From contig CAKMRJ010001112.1 in the NCBI GenBank assembly GCA_928212115.1, forward strand, positions 405,371,537-405,435,536: a stretch of DNA of 64,000 nt, in the 5' to 3' direction. Shown here piece after piece: positions 20,366 through 32,099 of this stretch. Position numbers and translations under genes: made by a program. How positions within the stretch are numbered: the stretch's first letter is position 1; each line of letters starts with the position of its first letter. The stretch is from Lactuca virosa (taxonomy: Eukaryota > Streptophyta > Magnoliopsida > Asterales > Asteraceae). Under the pieces are notes generated by a model. The model did not search any database, was not told where the DNA came from, and worked only from the letters and a program-made list of their open reading frames with translations.

Positions 20366-22486
20366 ATGAAGATCCAGAGTAACAATTATCAAGTGGATGG
20401 TGATGTTACAGTATACCTGAAGAACTCAAGATGCTCATTGTTGCTTGAAAACATTTTGTTTTATCGACTGCGATGTTTAATGCATTTGAAGTACCAATGT
20501 CCTGGTTGTCAATGGCTGGTTCTACTACTTCATATAGCAAGACGATGAATACTGTGACCTTCAATTTGATCAATGATAAGACATTTCGTCTTACAAAGAA
20601 GTTGTTTGTCAAGATTCTTGAAATCCCTAATTCTCCACCTTTCTACAAAGTCACTAATGAACAGGTGCTACACATGTTCAATGAGATGGGTTATCAACCT
20701 ATCCTCTTGAAGATCAGTGAATTCAAGGAGTCTGGTCTTCCAAGTTTGTGGAATTTTCTTTTTGGAATTTACCTTTGATGCCTCATAGGTCGAAGTGTTG
20801 GATTAGACAAAGGACGTATGGAGGTGTATGCTATGGTTGCAGGTATTTACTATGATCTTCCTGTTGACTATGCGACTCAGATGTGGAAAGAATTTTTGAA
20901 AAGTATTGAAAACACGAATGCGGTAGATGGGATTTCATGCGCAAGATATTGGAGTCTAATTCTTCAATATGCTTATGACAAGGAAAGTATTTTGGTGCCT
21001 GCTGATGAGCCTAAAGCAGAATTCTTGAAGTATCATTATCCAAAGTCGCTTGAAGATGATGTGAGTATTTTTCCAACAGTTGCTAGGATTCCTGATGGGA
21101 TGCTCAAGAAGGTTGATCCTTCGATTCCAGTATTGGAGGCTTATTTGCTCACTATCAACACAAATGATGGTACTGGTGTGTTGTTCACAAAACGTGATGA
21201 AGATTCTTCAAAGAAATCTCGAAAAAAAAAGATAAATGATGCCGTTCCTAAAGAAAAGGTTGATCAATCACCCAAGAAGAAGCCTGGAGGAGTGATTAAA
21301 GTTTCGAAAAAGTTAGATAAATGTGTTGAGCCTGAAACTGATGAACTTTCAAAGAAAATTGTTCCTTCGAAAACTGGGGTATTCAAGGGTCTTAAAAAGA
21401 TAACTCATCGATCACGAAAGTCTCCTAAAATATCTATAAGCTTTTCTCCTTCTATGGTTCGAAAGCCACATGTAACTAGGAAAGGAGTTGTTCTTCGTGA
21501 ATTTCCTGTTCCTGTTTCTCCATCCTCCAAAAAGCAAAGGGCTGAGGATGTTGCTAAGCACATTTCAAAGAAGAGAAAGAAGAGAAAGCTGATTATTCGT
21601 GAAGATTCTATGGAAGAGGATGAAGTTCCTGAAACACCGTTGGGTGATGTTTCATCCAATAAGAAATCTCCTATCAAATCGAATCTCGAGGAGATAGTAA
21701 TTTCCAGTAGCTCTGTGGAAACTTCTATAGTGGACGCAACTACTATTCTTGGTGATTCAACCATAGTATCAACTCCTAAGCGGACTTTCGTCACACCACC
21801 TGAGGTTTCGTTAACTGAGTCATCTTTTGAGGAGGTTCGAACCTCAGACATTTTTACACACGTATCTAATACCGATGTAAATGTCAACATGGGTGAAGGA
21901 GTCTCGAACAATGAAAACCCAGTTTCTACTCAAGGTATTTTCGAAACTACTGTCATCACTACCCAGTACTTCTTTACCACCATTTGTCACCAGTGTACCT
22001 ACAACCACTCATTCTCCAACTTTTGATTTCGTCATAAATCAACCCATTACTTCTCTATTTTCATCTCAATCTACTGACCCACCCAAACCAATCAATGATA
22101 ATGAAACTGATGATGGAGGATTTGGAGGATCATTTGCTGATTTGGAATTTGATCCTGAAGAAGAAAACATTCCAGACCATATGTTAATGTCGGGGAAGCA
22201 GTTCAAAATTCTCAATAGAAAACTTAACTCATTGTTGCAATCTCAAGCAGATGCAGGGGTTCGGAATTATGTATCGGGTATTGAAGTTGACGTCATGATA
22301 AAAGCCCAAGAGCTTCATCTTTTGAATAAATTGAATGTGATGATTCAAGAATCTGAGTCTCGAATTCAAGACAAGCTTGATGTCTTGGACAAAAAATAAT
22401 GAGTTATGAGTAAAGTCTTTGTCTTCGACTTTTAATGATGAGCTCAAGGATTTGAAACGTGTTGCTAAGGAACGTCATGTTCTTTT
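20366..22486 (+). pseudogene. Sire-A accessory frame, first half (split by Copia-B)
   Basis: A long coding region lies downstream of pol. The opening is broken: readable pieces are 20366-20550 and 20473-20778, then 20818-22026 (402 codons), then 21881-22399 in another frame, continuing past a TAA to the Copia-B junction. Order: a globular N-terminal domain with LPSLWNFLFGIYL and DYATQMWKEFLKSI; a Lys-rich nuclear-style segment (SKKSRKKK, SKKRKKRK); a Ser/Thr-rich acidic stretch; then a coiled-coil-like part (SDQSQADAG to IQDKLDVLDKK). There is no signal peptide or membrane segment, so it is not an envelope gene. I recall similar uncharacterised Asteraceae proteins but cannot name a family. 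Confidence 0.7.
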
Positions 22487-23239
22487 TGTTGGGTTATGAG
22501 CATTCTAACACTCCTAAGTGTACATGCAACCCTAAATACCTTGGATCTATGTTTTCTCTATTATACATACAATTATGAACATCCAAGGTATTATCCTAAT
22601 CTAGCATACAAAATAATAAATATAACAAGATAGAATACATACCTCTTTGATGTAGAATGTCTTCATGAAGCTTGAGTGCCTAGTGCCCCAAGTGTGACAC
22701 CTCAAATGGTTCACACAACACCAAATACACTTGGAATAACTTGAGAGAAATTTGAACACTCCTTGAAATCGTCTAGCCCTCACACTCACACATTAGTGCA
22801 TGATTTCTTGAGCCATGGGATTCTTTTATATGGTGGCTATTAGGGTTACACCATGTAACTCATAACTTTACCCATTCCTTATGCTCCATGGATTTTAACC
22901 TCCATGGAGTATCCATGGGTCACCCCATGGACTTAGTCCAACATAAGGAATCTTGGATCACAAGCCCACATATATAAGAATGAATGATTTACACAATCAA
23001 CCCATATATTTAATTAGTCTCCTTTTGATCACTTAATTAATTCCAAATTAATTCTTGATCAATACTAATTAAATAACCTTATTAATATATTAGAACTTAT
23101 AATATATTAACCAACCTTAAGTGTTATTTCTCTCATTATAGTCTATCCAAATGCATGATGCCATGCACCCCAAATGGACCATGCCGGGTCGGGTCAAGTC
23201 TTACCAATTATAGTTATGGACTTAGACATTAATCCAACA
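22487..23239 (-). repeat. Copia-B 3' LTR
   Basis: A 753-bp LTR, downstream on the sense strand. It contains repeats of CTCCATGG/CCATGGAG around 22880-22935. It is bounded inside by the purine tract on - (23240-23254, AAGTGGGAGAC). It carries the CTTTT duplication on its outer side. Confidence 0.93.
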
Positions 23240-23254
23240 GTCTCCCACTTGGAT

Positions 23255-24979
23255 AAGTCTAAAACTATTATTGCGTATGACTTCAGGAACCGATCAGCAA
23301 TCATAGCTCTCAAAAGCTTCTGTCGAACTCTGACCTTGTCGATGAACTCTGACCTTTGTCAATGACTTGTCCATTAGATAAGGGATCATATATTCCTCCA
23401 TTCTAGATATCATATGGACTGAGACATGGATTATCAATCATTCTCTCTGTCCATTTGTTGTTTCCCGATTTCCGATTCATGATGACTGACTGATTGAACA
23501 AATCAAATCAGTCCTGGCTTGGCCAAGCACTCACATGTATCATCTTTAAATCATCGAGGGGCCCACAGATATCGCTTTTATCCCGAAGGTAAAAGGAATG
23601 GATAAACTTCGACTCATATGGCTTGTTCTACTACTTGTTGAATCATACACAAAGGCACGTTTATAACATCGAGTTACCAATGCGTTTTCGTGCAATCAAT
23701 GTATAACCAACTCATAGTAACAACTCATATCTCTAGGTTTGAAGAATATAAGATATTATCATCTCATGATCACTCGTGATAAAATCCATGAAGTGATTCA
23801 AATGAGCGTGGGTTGAATCCAATACTCAGAACTTATGAGCACTCATGAGTGTTGTAGCACCACTTTGTCCACCAACTTGGACCTCTACAAACCAACCCAT
23901 GACAGTCTTGATTCATATCTACTTCCAACATATGACCGACTGTGGATGGTTTGAATAACTTAATCATTCAGGAAGAGCGACTTAGTTATTCTGGAAGTCA
24001 AAACATGCAAAGTGAAACACAAGAATAAATGAATCAAATATGGTATCAAACCCTATGAATATAAATAAACACTTTTATTTATCACCATACTGATTACTCA
24101 TTATTCATTGTTTCGGTTTTATCAACTTTATACTTGAATTTAAAACAATAGTTGTCCCATGCTCCAAGCATGTACACTATGTTTTCTAAACACTAGTCAT
24201 GCCATACACCAAGTATGCATACTATGTTTGTCTATGATCTTTACTTTGTAAAATAGATCAATTGAACATCACTCCAATGATCCTCTTTTCACAGTCCCAA
24301 ATCCTTACTGCAAATGCAAGAATTCCAAATTCTTGCCATTTACTGAAATCTGTTAGATTCTAAACTTATATGCATTGATCCTCTTAATGATTATGCACAA
24401 AGTCAGAAAGACTTGACAACAATCACTACAGAGCATTCCAAAGGAGATCAGCTCCTTGGAAACATCCTTCTTTCATTAAGTTTCCTAATCTTACACAGAT
24501 TGAATAATTTCTAACTTTGAAACATTTCCATATTCCATTTTGACTATCACTTCTGAACAAGGGTTGCCTCCTTACAGATTATGTCAATATGGTCCTTCCA
24601 GAATTAACATTATACTTCCAACTGTCCTTGAGCAACCAATCTTTGGTAAACCTTAGATTGTCCTCGACAATTGCTTAATCATTTTAGTCATATCCAATTC
24701 TAGACCTTTTCCCTTCATAATGCCCCAGGCATTTGGAAAATTTTAGAAAGGATGAATATAGCACATGTAAACGATCCTATATCCGAAGCATATGAGACAC
24801 GATTCATGATGTCTCACATAAAGACTAACCAGTCTTTTGCTATAATATTTCCATTTCAATTTGCCAAGTTCTCAAAATTCAGATTATGAAAGGGATGCCG
24901 TAATCATAATCGAATTTTAGAACGCAAATAATGGACCCATATATAGAATTTCCTTATGTTGAGCCATTCCAACATGAAA

Positions 24980-25046
<67 letters not shown>

Positions 25047-27600
25047 TTGATTAAATACGATTAAAATCTCAATCTAAGCTTTTAGAATTGAAATGAAGTA
25101 TAATTTCCTCTCCCTTAATTATAGCAAAACAACTTTTTCAACCCCTGCAACCTCACGAATTGAAACTTTTGTTTTCTATAATTAACATTGCTAACTTGCA
25201 ACCTTTGTCATAATTATCATGCTCCCACTAACATGATGATTATTAGCATAACACTTATGCTCCCACTAGCTTTGACATGCACTCAGAAATCAACTGACTT
25301 TCTTACCAAAGTTCAGATTTCTGATACTAGATTGTTTTGATAAAACTTTATCAAAATCATACACCTCTCTTAGATAGCTCACATGTGTGTCTAAACAATT
25401 TTAGAACTATGAAAAGGGATGCCGTAATCATAGTCTCAATTGTTTAGACCTTTGCCACTTCTCACAAGTCCATGTTAGTGTGCCGGTAAACCACACACGC
25501 TCCATTAACGACTTTGAGAATGCAAATATCATAATTGCTATCTAGCTAAAATCTACTTAGTGAAAGTGTTTCCTCACCATCATTTTCATGAATCGGAGAG
25601 AAACCTTATGACACTTAGATTTAATAGTGTATGTGTTCTTATCCATGTGAATTTGTCAAAACCATAATCACAAGACAAGGTTAGTGACAAATCCAAACTC
25701 ATATTGATTAAACTTGTGCAATCTTAAATTCTTGCCATTTGGCAGCTCAGGTGCCTGCCATTGCTTCCAAGTTGTTGTGCAACCACTTGAGAACTCTCAG
25801 AACTCCTATGCAAAGCCAACTTGAATAGGCACAAAAATTTCAACACGATAGGTTATAAACCTCAAGTCGTGTGCTAGTGAAGGACTTTAGGTTTTATTCT
25901 TGATTAAGTCTTGAAACTTTCAAGAGCTTTAAGACTCCCACTGTCCTCTTGACATATAAGACTCCCTTGTCAAATATTCAAGAGATAGTGCGGATTCTTT
26001 ATCAAGACTAACACTTTACACAATTGGCCTAAGTTGGTCTCTGTTTTATCCAAAACATCACAACTTACCAATTTCAAATGTACAAGAGTAGATAACCTTT
26101 TACTCTTACATTTGACTAGTGTTAACAAACCCTCTTTAAGATATGTCACTCAAGTTACAATCTTGGAGTATGACTCTAAGAATTGTTTTGGAACGAAGTA
26201 TGACTCATCTTTTTGATTTAACCATTTCAACAATTCATGACTCCTCTTCTTAGTCATAAGAATGCACTAAGATGACTTTAGAGGACCAATTGTGATATGG
26301 TATCTTAATCATTAAGATGATCATAAACATGATACTAAAGTACTCTCCCATCTTTTCAGATTTGAGAAACTTTTATCTTTCTGCCATACTTTGATTCTTC
26401 TTATTCGTTCTGTCTCACATTGAAACTTCTCCAATGCTACAGACTTATACTTAAACTTATAAGTATAACCATATTTACTGAACTTAAGTAAATCATGACG
26501 AATAGTCTTCTTGATCTTTTGTGGTGGACTTGACCAGTGCACAAGAATGTGTACTCGATCCCTTAGTCCTTTCCTTATTCACATAAGGAATTAGTCTTAA
26601 TTTTCCAAGCTGAAAGTTCTCAATCATCATACTATACAACTTGCATGATTCCAAGTTTCGGTCCAATTGAACCTTGGGTGATGAGAATCTTTCCTTATTT
26701 GGTAATATTAGACACTACCACAACCGAAAGAATCAAATCCATTTTTCCAATATTGCTATCAATGGAATCTTATAAGCAACAACTTTTCACAAATGCCATT
26801 GTAAGGATACTTAAAATAAATAAAATCAAAACCTTTTTCTTTTATTTTAAAACTTGTGGAAAAACTTATCCTTACAATCCATATGAAAACCTTGTTGTTA
26901 TCTATTCCTAAGCAATATAAATATCATAACTCTTAAGTAATAGCCCAAAATTCTGATCACCGAACCATGCGATTGAAATCCATCTTCGCGATCAGAATCA
27001 GCATGTACTTAATAGAGTTAGACAATGGACTTTACCTGAAGTAGAGCCAAACTTATTGACTTTAACATCCTTAGGTAAATTTGGCAGCTTCGTAACCAAT
27101 GCCCCTTCCTTTGGCAATAGTTACCTATGGACCCTTGATAATGGGACTATCTCAGACTTCGCCTCTCTCTTTACCATTGGGTCAACCGAGTTGACTATGG
27201 CCGATCCCTTTCCATTGGGAAGAGAGAGCTTTACTGGATATCCAATGTCATCATTGTCAATGTCCATAGCGTTTTAGGAAGTTGATCTTAGCAAATAGAT
27301 AAGATCATTAAGGGTCTTGTCTTAGTCTGTTTCATAGGATTCCCAAAAGAACTCACTATGTGACTTAGAAAGTAGTTGAGCCACCAACTTTCTCAAGACT
27401 TTGACACCCAACTCTCCCGGCTTGTCAATATGTGACTACATCTCCAAGATGTGATCACACCTAGACCTTGCCTTGCCAATAGGGCTTGAGTGACCTTAAA
27501 CTTTTTAGGAACTTGTGGGTTAGGGAGAATAATTGGAGGAGGTGAAAGAAGTATGATATCCATGGGACATCATCTTCATTTAGGAAAGCTTGTTTCAAGA
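23255..27600. other. Copia-B interior without recognisable coding
   Basis: About 4.3 kb in which I find no frame above 90 codons and no copia motif (no D-S/T-G protease, YVDD, or CCHC knuckle) on either strand. An (AT)n tract at 24986-25042 interrupts it. GTGTGCCGGTAAACC (about 25477) is a decayed copy of the leader hairpin seen at 28088-28108. The segment could be captured DNA or pol decayed beyond reading. Confidence 0.65.
24986..25042. repeat. (AT)n microsatellite
   Basis: About 28 AT units in an uninterrupted run inside Copia-B. Length is likely variable and error-prone. Confidence 0.97.
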
Positions 27601-28087
27601 GATTTGGGAAGATCATAAATGTCTAGACCAAACATCTTTTTGGGAGATATTCAAGATAGTTGATTTAAAGTCCTTAATATGACACCCAATATGAAATATT
27701 AAGGCTAGGACCCAACAAACTATTTCATAACTTAGAAGAGGGATGCCGTAATCCAAGCTATAAAATATTTGAAGGTAGGTGAATGACGATTCACCAATTT
27801 CCACCATGAAAAACGAAATAATTTATTAGGTTTTAATTGGATTTGAAAGTCCTAGATCTTTGAGATTCATTGAACTGTTCAAAGGCATGTTTCAATCTTG
27901 AGTGTGCCCTTCAGGTTTTGTGACTGGAATGCCGAGGATCACAAAACAAGGTGTGAATAACCATGCAAATATACTTGGTACCCTTAATATTTGCCCCTTA
28001 CTCAGTGTGCCGGTTAACCACATACGCTCCACCGATACTATGATAAATATTAAGTTACCCTTTGCCTACCTTGTTAAGTCCAGGTTA

Positions 28088-28108
28088 GTGTGCCGGTTAA
28101 CCTCACAC
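28088..28108 (-). promoter_or_regulatory. Leader hairpin with palindromic GGTTAACC loop, Copia-B
   Basis: GTGTG (28088-28092) pairs with CACAC (28104-28108) around an 11-base loop containing the 8-base palindrome GGTTAACC. An outer GTTAGTG/CACTAAC pairing encloses it. A second copy is at 28005-28025. Copia-C has the same hairpin at 46710-46730. Confidence 0.6.
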
Positions 28109-28422
28109 GCTCCACTAACGACTTAAGCAAAGTGCAAAGTGTAATTTCATGGGTTGGCACCAAATTCATATTTTCCTAAGTAACTAAGATTAGGTATTAA
28201 TAAGATTTTAGTTACTTAGTATTTATCATTAATACTTTTAATGAAAGGAGAATTATAGTCCTTGTCCTACCCGTTCGGCTAACGACCCTCCACCAGTCAA
28301 GGAAGCGGTGGGTGAGAGTGGACACCCATTAAACTGCCATTTTATAGGCAGTAACCTTATACCCCCCTTATAGACCGGCTTCGTGAATGAGGCCTACTAA
28401 CGGTAAGACTGACTTTACTCTT

Positions 28423-28427
<5 letters not shown>

Positions 28428-28470
<43 letters not shown>
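28428..28470. repeat. (AT)n microsatellite
   Basis: About 20 AT units in the Copia-B leader. Copia-C has only a short ATATATTATT here (47040-47052), so the tract expanded in this copy. Confidence 0.95.
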
Positions 28471-28474
<4 letters not shown>

Positions 28475-29247
28475 AAATTATTAACTTATAATATTATAAA
28501 GTATAAGGGTTGAATTTTAACTTTTAAAATTCTAAGGGCTAACTTGGAATTAAAGTATTCATAAGTGAAAACTTTTCAAATTCCAAAACTTGAGGGCAAG
28601 TTTTGAAACTATTCAAAACTAATTAATTCCATAACTTATGAGTTTAAAGTAGTTTTAATTAAAACTACTTTAAACTAATTAATAAAAAAATAACTTTTTT
28701 TATTGTAAATTATGGAACTAATTAAGGTTACACTTTTTTTTTAATTTAATGAAGAGACTCTTGAACCTCCATAACTCGAGGACAAGTTATGGAGTCATAA
28801 AACCATTTAATTAGAACTAGACTCTTCATTTTGTAACCTTTGCCAACTTTTATGAGTTTTACGATTCTTAAATGTGACTTTTCATATAACTTGAGGACAA
28901 GTTACAAAAACACACTTTGGAATCAACTCTTAGATTAAAATGGATTGAAAACAACTATTTCACACAACTTTTCTATTAATCTAAGAACCTCATAAGAACA
29001 AGATAATTCAAATCATCAATCTTCAAGAAATTAGCATGAACATACAAACTAATACAAATCTTGAAATTATGACAATTATCTTAGAAATTGGATTAGCATG
29101 AACATTACCACATCAAAAACAAGTTTATAATTCCAAAAACATCTTAGGGTAATGTTCCTAGTCCAATTCCAGCCAAAACAATCGAATATATGCATCCAAC
29201 TCGATTTTTTCAGCTACTTTTGCAAGTATAACAAGAAAACAAGCCTA

Positions 29248-29261
29248 GGCTCTGATACCAC
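29248..29261 (-). other. Copia-B primer-binding site
   Basis: On the - strand GTGGTATCAGAGCC follows directly after the 5' LTR. It contains TGGTATCAGAGC, the complement of the 3' end of initiator tRNA-Met. Confidence 0.92.
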
Positions 29262-30014
29262 TGTTCGGTTATGAGCATTCTAACACTCCTAAGTGTACAT
29301 GCAACCCTAAATACCTTGGATCTATGTTTTCTCTATTATACATACAATTATGAACATCCAAGGTATTATCCTAATCTAGCATACAAAATAATAAATATAA
29401 CAAGATAGAATACATACCTCTTTGATGTAGAATGTCTTCATGAAGCTTGGGTGCCTAGTGCCCCAAGTGTGACACCTCAAATGGTTCACACAACACCAAA
29501 TACACTTGGAATAACTTGAGAGAAATTTGAACACTCCTTGAAATCATCTAGCCCTCACACTCACACATTAGTGCACGATTTCTTGAGCCATGAGATTCTT
29601 TTATATGGTGGCTATTAGGGTTACACCATGTAACTCATAACTTTACCCATTCCTTATGCTCCATGGATTTTAACCTCCATGGAGTATCCATGGGTCATCC
29701 CATGGACTTAGTCCAACATAAGGAATCTTGGATCACAAGCCCACATATATAAGAATGAATGATTTACACAATCAACCCATATATTTAATTAGTCACCTTT
29801 TGATCACTTAATTAATTCCAAATTAATTCTTGATCAATACTAATTAAATAACCTTATTAATATATTAGAACTTATAATATATTAACCAACCTTAAGTGTT
29901 ATTTCTCTCATTATAGTCTATCCAAATGCATGATGCCATGCAACCCAAATGGACCATGCCGGGTCGGGTCAAGTCTTACCAATTATAGTTATGGACTTAG
30001 ACATTAATCCAACA
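29262..30014 (-). repeat. Copia-B 5' LTR
   Basis: A 753-bp LTR, upstream on the sense strand. It is about 99 percent identical by eye to 22487-23239 and ends CCAACA beside the CTTTT duplication. Confidence 0.93.
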
Positions 30015-30909
30015 CTTTTTGTGCAAGATGTGAAAACTGTTCGTGAAAATGTGAATCAAAAGCTTGAAGAGATGAAAGTGAGTGTCTCTACAGAACTCAA
30101 TGAGTTGGATCAAAAGTATTCTTCAATTCTTGAGAAAGTTGACATTATTGCTGCTGGTGTTACTACGTTTGTTCAAACACATCAATATTTTATTCCCAAG
30201 TTTGATGAGAAATTAACTGTTGATGTTAATAGCTTTGGTCAACTTAATACCATGATTGTCGAATTAAAGGAGCTTGTTTCGAAGTCTGGCCCATCCTCTA
30301 TTATAACTCCTGAGTTTTTAGCTAAAGAAGTTTTGTTTATTCGAGGCTCAAGTTCAAAAAGTGTTGGCTCCATTGTCTCGATTTGTTACTCTCTTACCAA
30401 CGAATGCCCCGCCTATTGTCAGAGGGGTGCAAGGGGGAGAAAAGGAAGAAGTTGGTAAAGGAGTAAATGTCTCTGAGGAAACGAATGGAGAAACAAAGGT
30501 TGTGGGAAAAGTTTTCAAGACTCAAATTCCTACGACAAAACCAATATTTTCAAAGGCTGAACCGGTGATAGAAACTACAGTTACTACAAGGCCAATTGCA
30601 AAAGGCATAGTAATTGAGTCTACTAGTGGAGGGAGTTCTTCGAAACCCAAACAAAATGAAGTAGATAAAGGGAAAGGAAAAGGATTTGTTATAGAAAAGT
30701 CCAAGGAAGAAAGGAAAGCTGAAATTGAAGCAGAGATGGAGAAGCAGCGTCAAATTCAGAGTATTTCGATGCTTCGTAAAAATGATCCTCCTGCAATGAA
30801 CAAAGGTGATCCAACGAAGTTGCATAGTTATGAAAATATTGAAGCAAGAGTATCATACAATGAAATGTATGCATTAAAAAAGAAGCCAAGGAAAAGCTAT
30901 GCAGTATAG
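30015..30909 (+). pseudogene. Sire-A accessory frame, coiled-coil middle part
   Basis: Reading resumes right after the CTTTT duplication. The first part (to 30458) is heptad-rich (VNQKLEEMKVSVSTELNELDQKY, ILEKVDIIAAGV), consistent with a coiled coil that continues the helix before Copia-B. A frameshift near 30400 leads into 30361-30909. There it becomes K/E/T-rich and then basic (KSKEERKAEIEAEMEKQRQ), followed by a TAG (30907-30909). Oligomerisation is a reasonable inference; function is unknown. Confidence 0.65.
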
Positions 30910-30918
30910 AACACATAT

Positions 30919-31800
30919 ATGAATCAACTTGATTTCCTAATCAATGAAATGATGTTCATCACAGCTCAATACAAAATTATTGAGAAATTCAAGGATGAAG
31001 ATGACTTTCTTCATATGAAGCTAAGGTTTCATGTTGTGTTGGGAAAGAATCCGGAAGAGGTTTGGTCCCTTATCAAGATTGTTCGTGTGATAAGTGTGAC
31101 TAAGGATGTGATGTTTGAAAACATGATTCAGAATTTTCGATTTCATGTTGTAAGGGCAAACAATGAGGTGTGTGATTTTTCAGTTGCTGACTTTCCATTG
31201 ATGAACTTGAATGATCTTATTCAATTTGCAATGATTCTCAAAGATATGGACGCTTCGAAACTTCAAGGAACAGGAAAAAAGATTTTGAGACTTGGTCTTG
31301 GTCACATCAAAATCTTTATAGATAATTATTATGATTGTCTAGCCTTAACTGATATTGAGTTGTGTACTGCATTGGGGAAGGAAGTAAAAGTTGCTCCAGA
31401 AATTGTGAAGAGTCAAGAAGAATTGAAGAAGTTTGCTGATGGGGAAATTTGTTAAAAGCCTATGGGATTAGTTTTTTCGGGAAAAGACAAGAAAGGAAAA
31501 GCTAAGAGGTTCTTATTTCAAGCTTCGGAAGTGGAACGGTATACTAAAGCTCAATATACAAACTTTATTGTTCGTATGAATAACTGTAAGAAAAACAACG
31601 AAGGAGATAAAGCTGAGCTGAAGAAAGTTATGCTGGTATACAGAGGTTCGAAGGGTAATGCATTTAGCTACTCAAATTCTCACAAACTGAGTTCGACACT
31701 GATTACAAAGGGGGAGAATGTTAGTGTCAAATATTTTGTAATGTGTCGAAGTTATTTGAGTCAGTTTCGAAAGTTATCTTATCTATTTACTAAGGCATAA
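30919..31800 (+). pseudogene. Sire-A accessory frame, C-terminal globular domain reaching into the 3' LTR
   Basis: Two pieces in one frame (30919-31455 and 31462-31800) are separated by a TAA. The first has a compact domain with VCDFSVADFPLMNLNDLIQFA and KKILRLGLGHIKIFIDNYYD. The second has KKGKAKRFLFQASEVERYT. The frame stays open across the purine tract (31708-31718) and the first 82 bases of the LTR, ending TAA 31798-31800. No enzyme motif is recognisable. A nef-like overlap with the LTR is seen directly, but the last 26 codons may simply be chance. Confidence 0.6.
31708..31718 (+). other. Sire-A polypurine tract
   Basis: AAAGGGGGAGAA sits directly before TGTTAG, the start of the 3' LTR. 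It is the plus-strand primer site, repeated in altered form five times at 16430-16556. Confidence 0.8.
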
Positions 31801-32025
31801 CAGTTTCGAAGTCTTGATGTTTAGCCCTTAGTATTTTTTTGTATACTTTCTTATTCTCCTATAAATTGGAGTTGTACTCAGAGTTAGATAGAACTTTTCC
31901 AAGACATTGTGTCTAGATTCTCTCTGTAAACGAAAGTATAATTGAGCTATAAACCAGATCTTATTTACTCTCGTTGTTCATACTTCTTTGATTACTCTGA
32001 TTACATTCATACTCGATTAAATCAC

Positions 32026-32026
<1 letters not shown>
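31719..32026 (+). repeat. Sire-A 3' LTR (short, about 308 bp)
   Basis: It starts TGTTAGTGTC and ends AAATCACA. It has a TATA box TATAAATT at 31860-31867 and a T-rich leader after it. The 5' LTR is outside the window, so the right boundary rests on the TG...CA rule and on the change to an AT microsatellite. Confidence 0.65.

Positions 32027-32027
<1 letters not shown>

Positions 32028-32074
<47 letters not shown>
32028..32074. repeat. (AT)n microsatellite
   Basis: About 23 AT units directly after the Sire-A LTR. It separates it from the foldback element. Confidence 0.96.
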
Positions 32075-32076
<2 letters not shown>

Positions 32077-32099
32077 TTCAATAGAAAACAATTATAATC

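Larger units (their letters stand above)
27600..29247 (-). other. Copia-B 5' leader, shared with Copia-C
   Basis: This segment aligns with 46140-47660 of Copia-C. The best-kept block is 28250-28420 (matching 46877-47036), with CGTTCGGCTAACGACCCTCC and GGAAGCGGTGGGTGAG-type stretches. Hairpins with GGTTAACC loops lie at 28005-28025 and 28088-28108. It is non-coding; conservation of blocks suggests RNA structure such as a packaging signal. An (AT)n tract lies at 28428-28470. Confidence 0.75.
22487..30014 (-). mobile_element. Copia-B: young, mostly non-coding copia-type LTR element inserted in the accessory frame
   Basis: Two 753-bp LTRs (22487-23239 and 29262-30014) start TGTT and end CCAACA. 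They are flanked by the 5-bp duplication CTTTT (22482-22486 and 30015-30019). I counted only about eight base differences between them (about 1 percent), so insertion is recent. The primer-binding site sits beside the right LTR and the purine tract beside the left, so sense is -. No gag or pol motif could be read in the 6-kb interior. Its leader (27600-29247) is clearly related to that of coding element Copia-C, so Copia-B is probably non-autonomous and mobilised by such a relative. Confidence 0.93.
1..32026 (+). mobile_element. Sire-A: Sirevirus-like Ty1/copia LTR retrotransposon, 5' LTR outside window, split by two insertions
   Basis: The order gag, protease (DSG), integrase, RT (YVDD), RNase H is visible on +, which is the Ty1/copia order. 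A long gag region and an extra reading frame after pol fit Sireviruses. The element is continuous if Gypsy-3 (1498-12667) and Copia-B (22487-30014) are removed: both are bounded by 5-bp duplications, and the reading sense resumes on the far side of each. The 3' end is set by a purine tract (31708-31718) followed by TGTTAG, with a TG...CA LTR ending near 32026. The 5' LTR and primer-binding site lie left of base 1. Stops and frameshifts occur in every domain, so it is a dead copy. Lineage is inferred from layout and remembered sequence style. Confidence 0.85.

Noticed and set aside
20366..22026. Envelope gene for Sire-A
   Set aside because: No signal peptide, no membrane helix, no cleavage motif; Lys-rich and coiled-coil instead.
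26645..26911. 88-codon frame in Copia-B
   Set aside because: No motif or biased composition; consistent with chance in a 4-kb AT-rich non-coding region.
29248..29261. tRNA-Met fragment as a tRNA gene (same for the other primer sites)
   Set aside because: Only the 3'-end complement is present next to an LTR; no cloverleaf.
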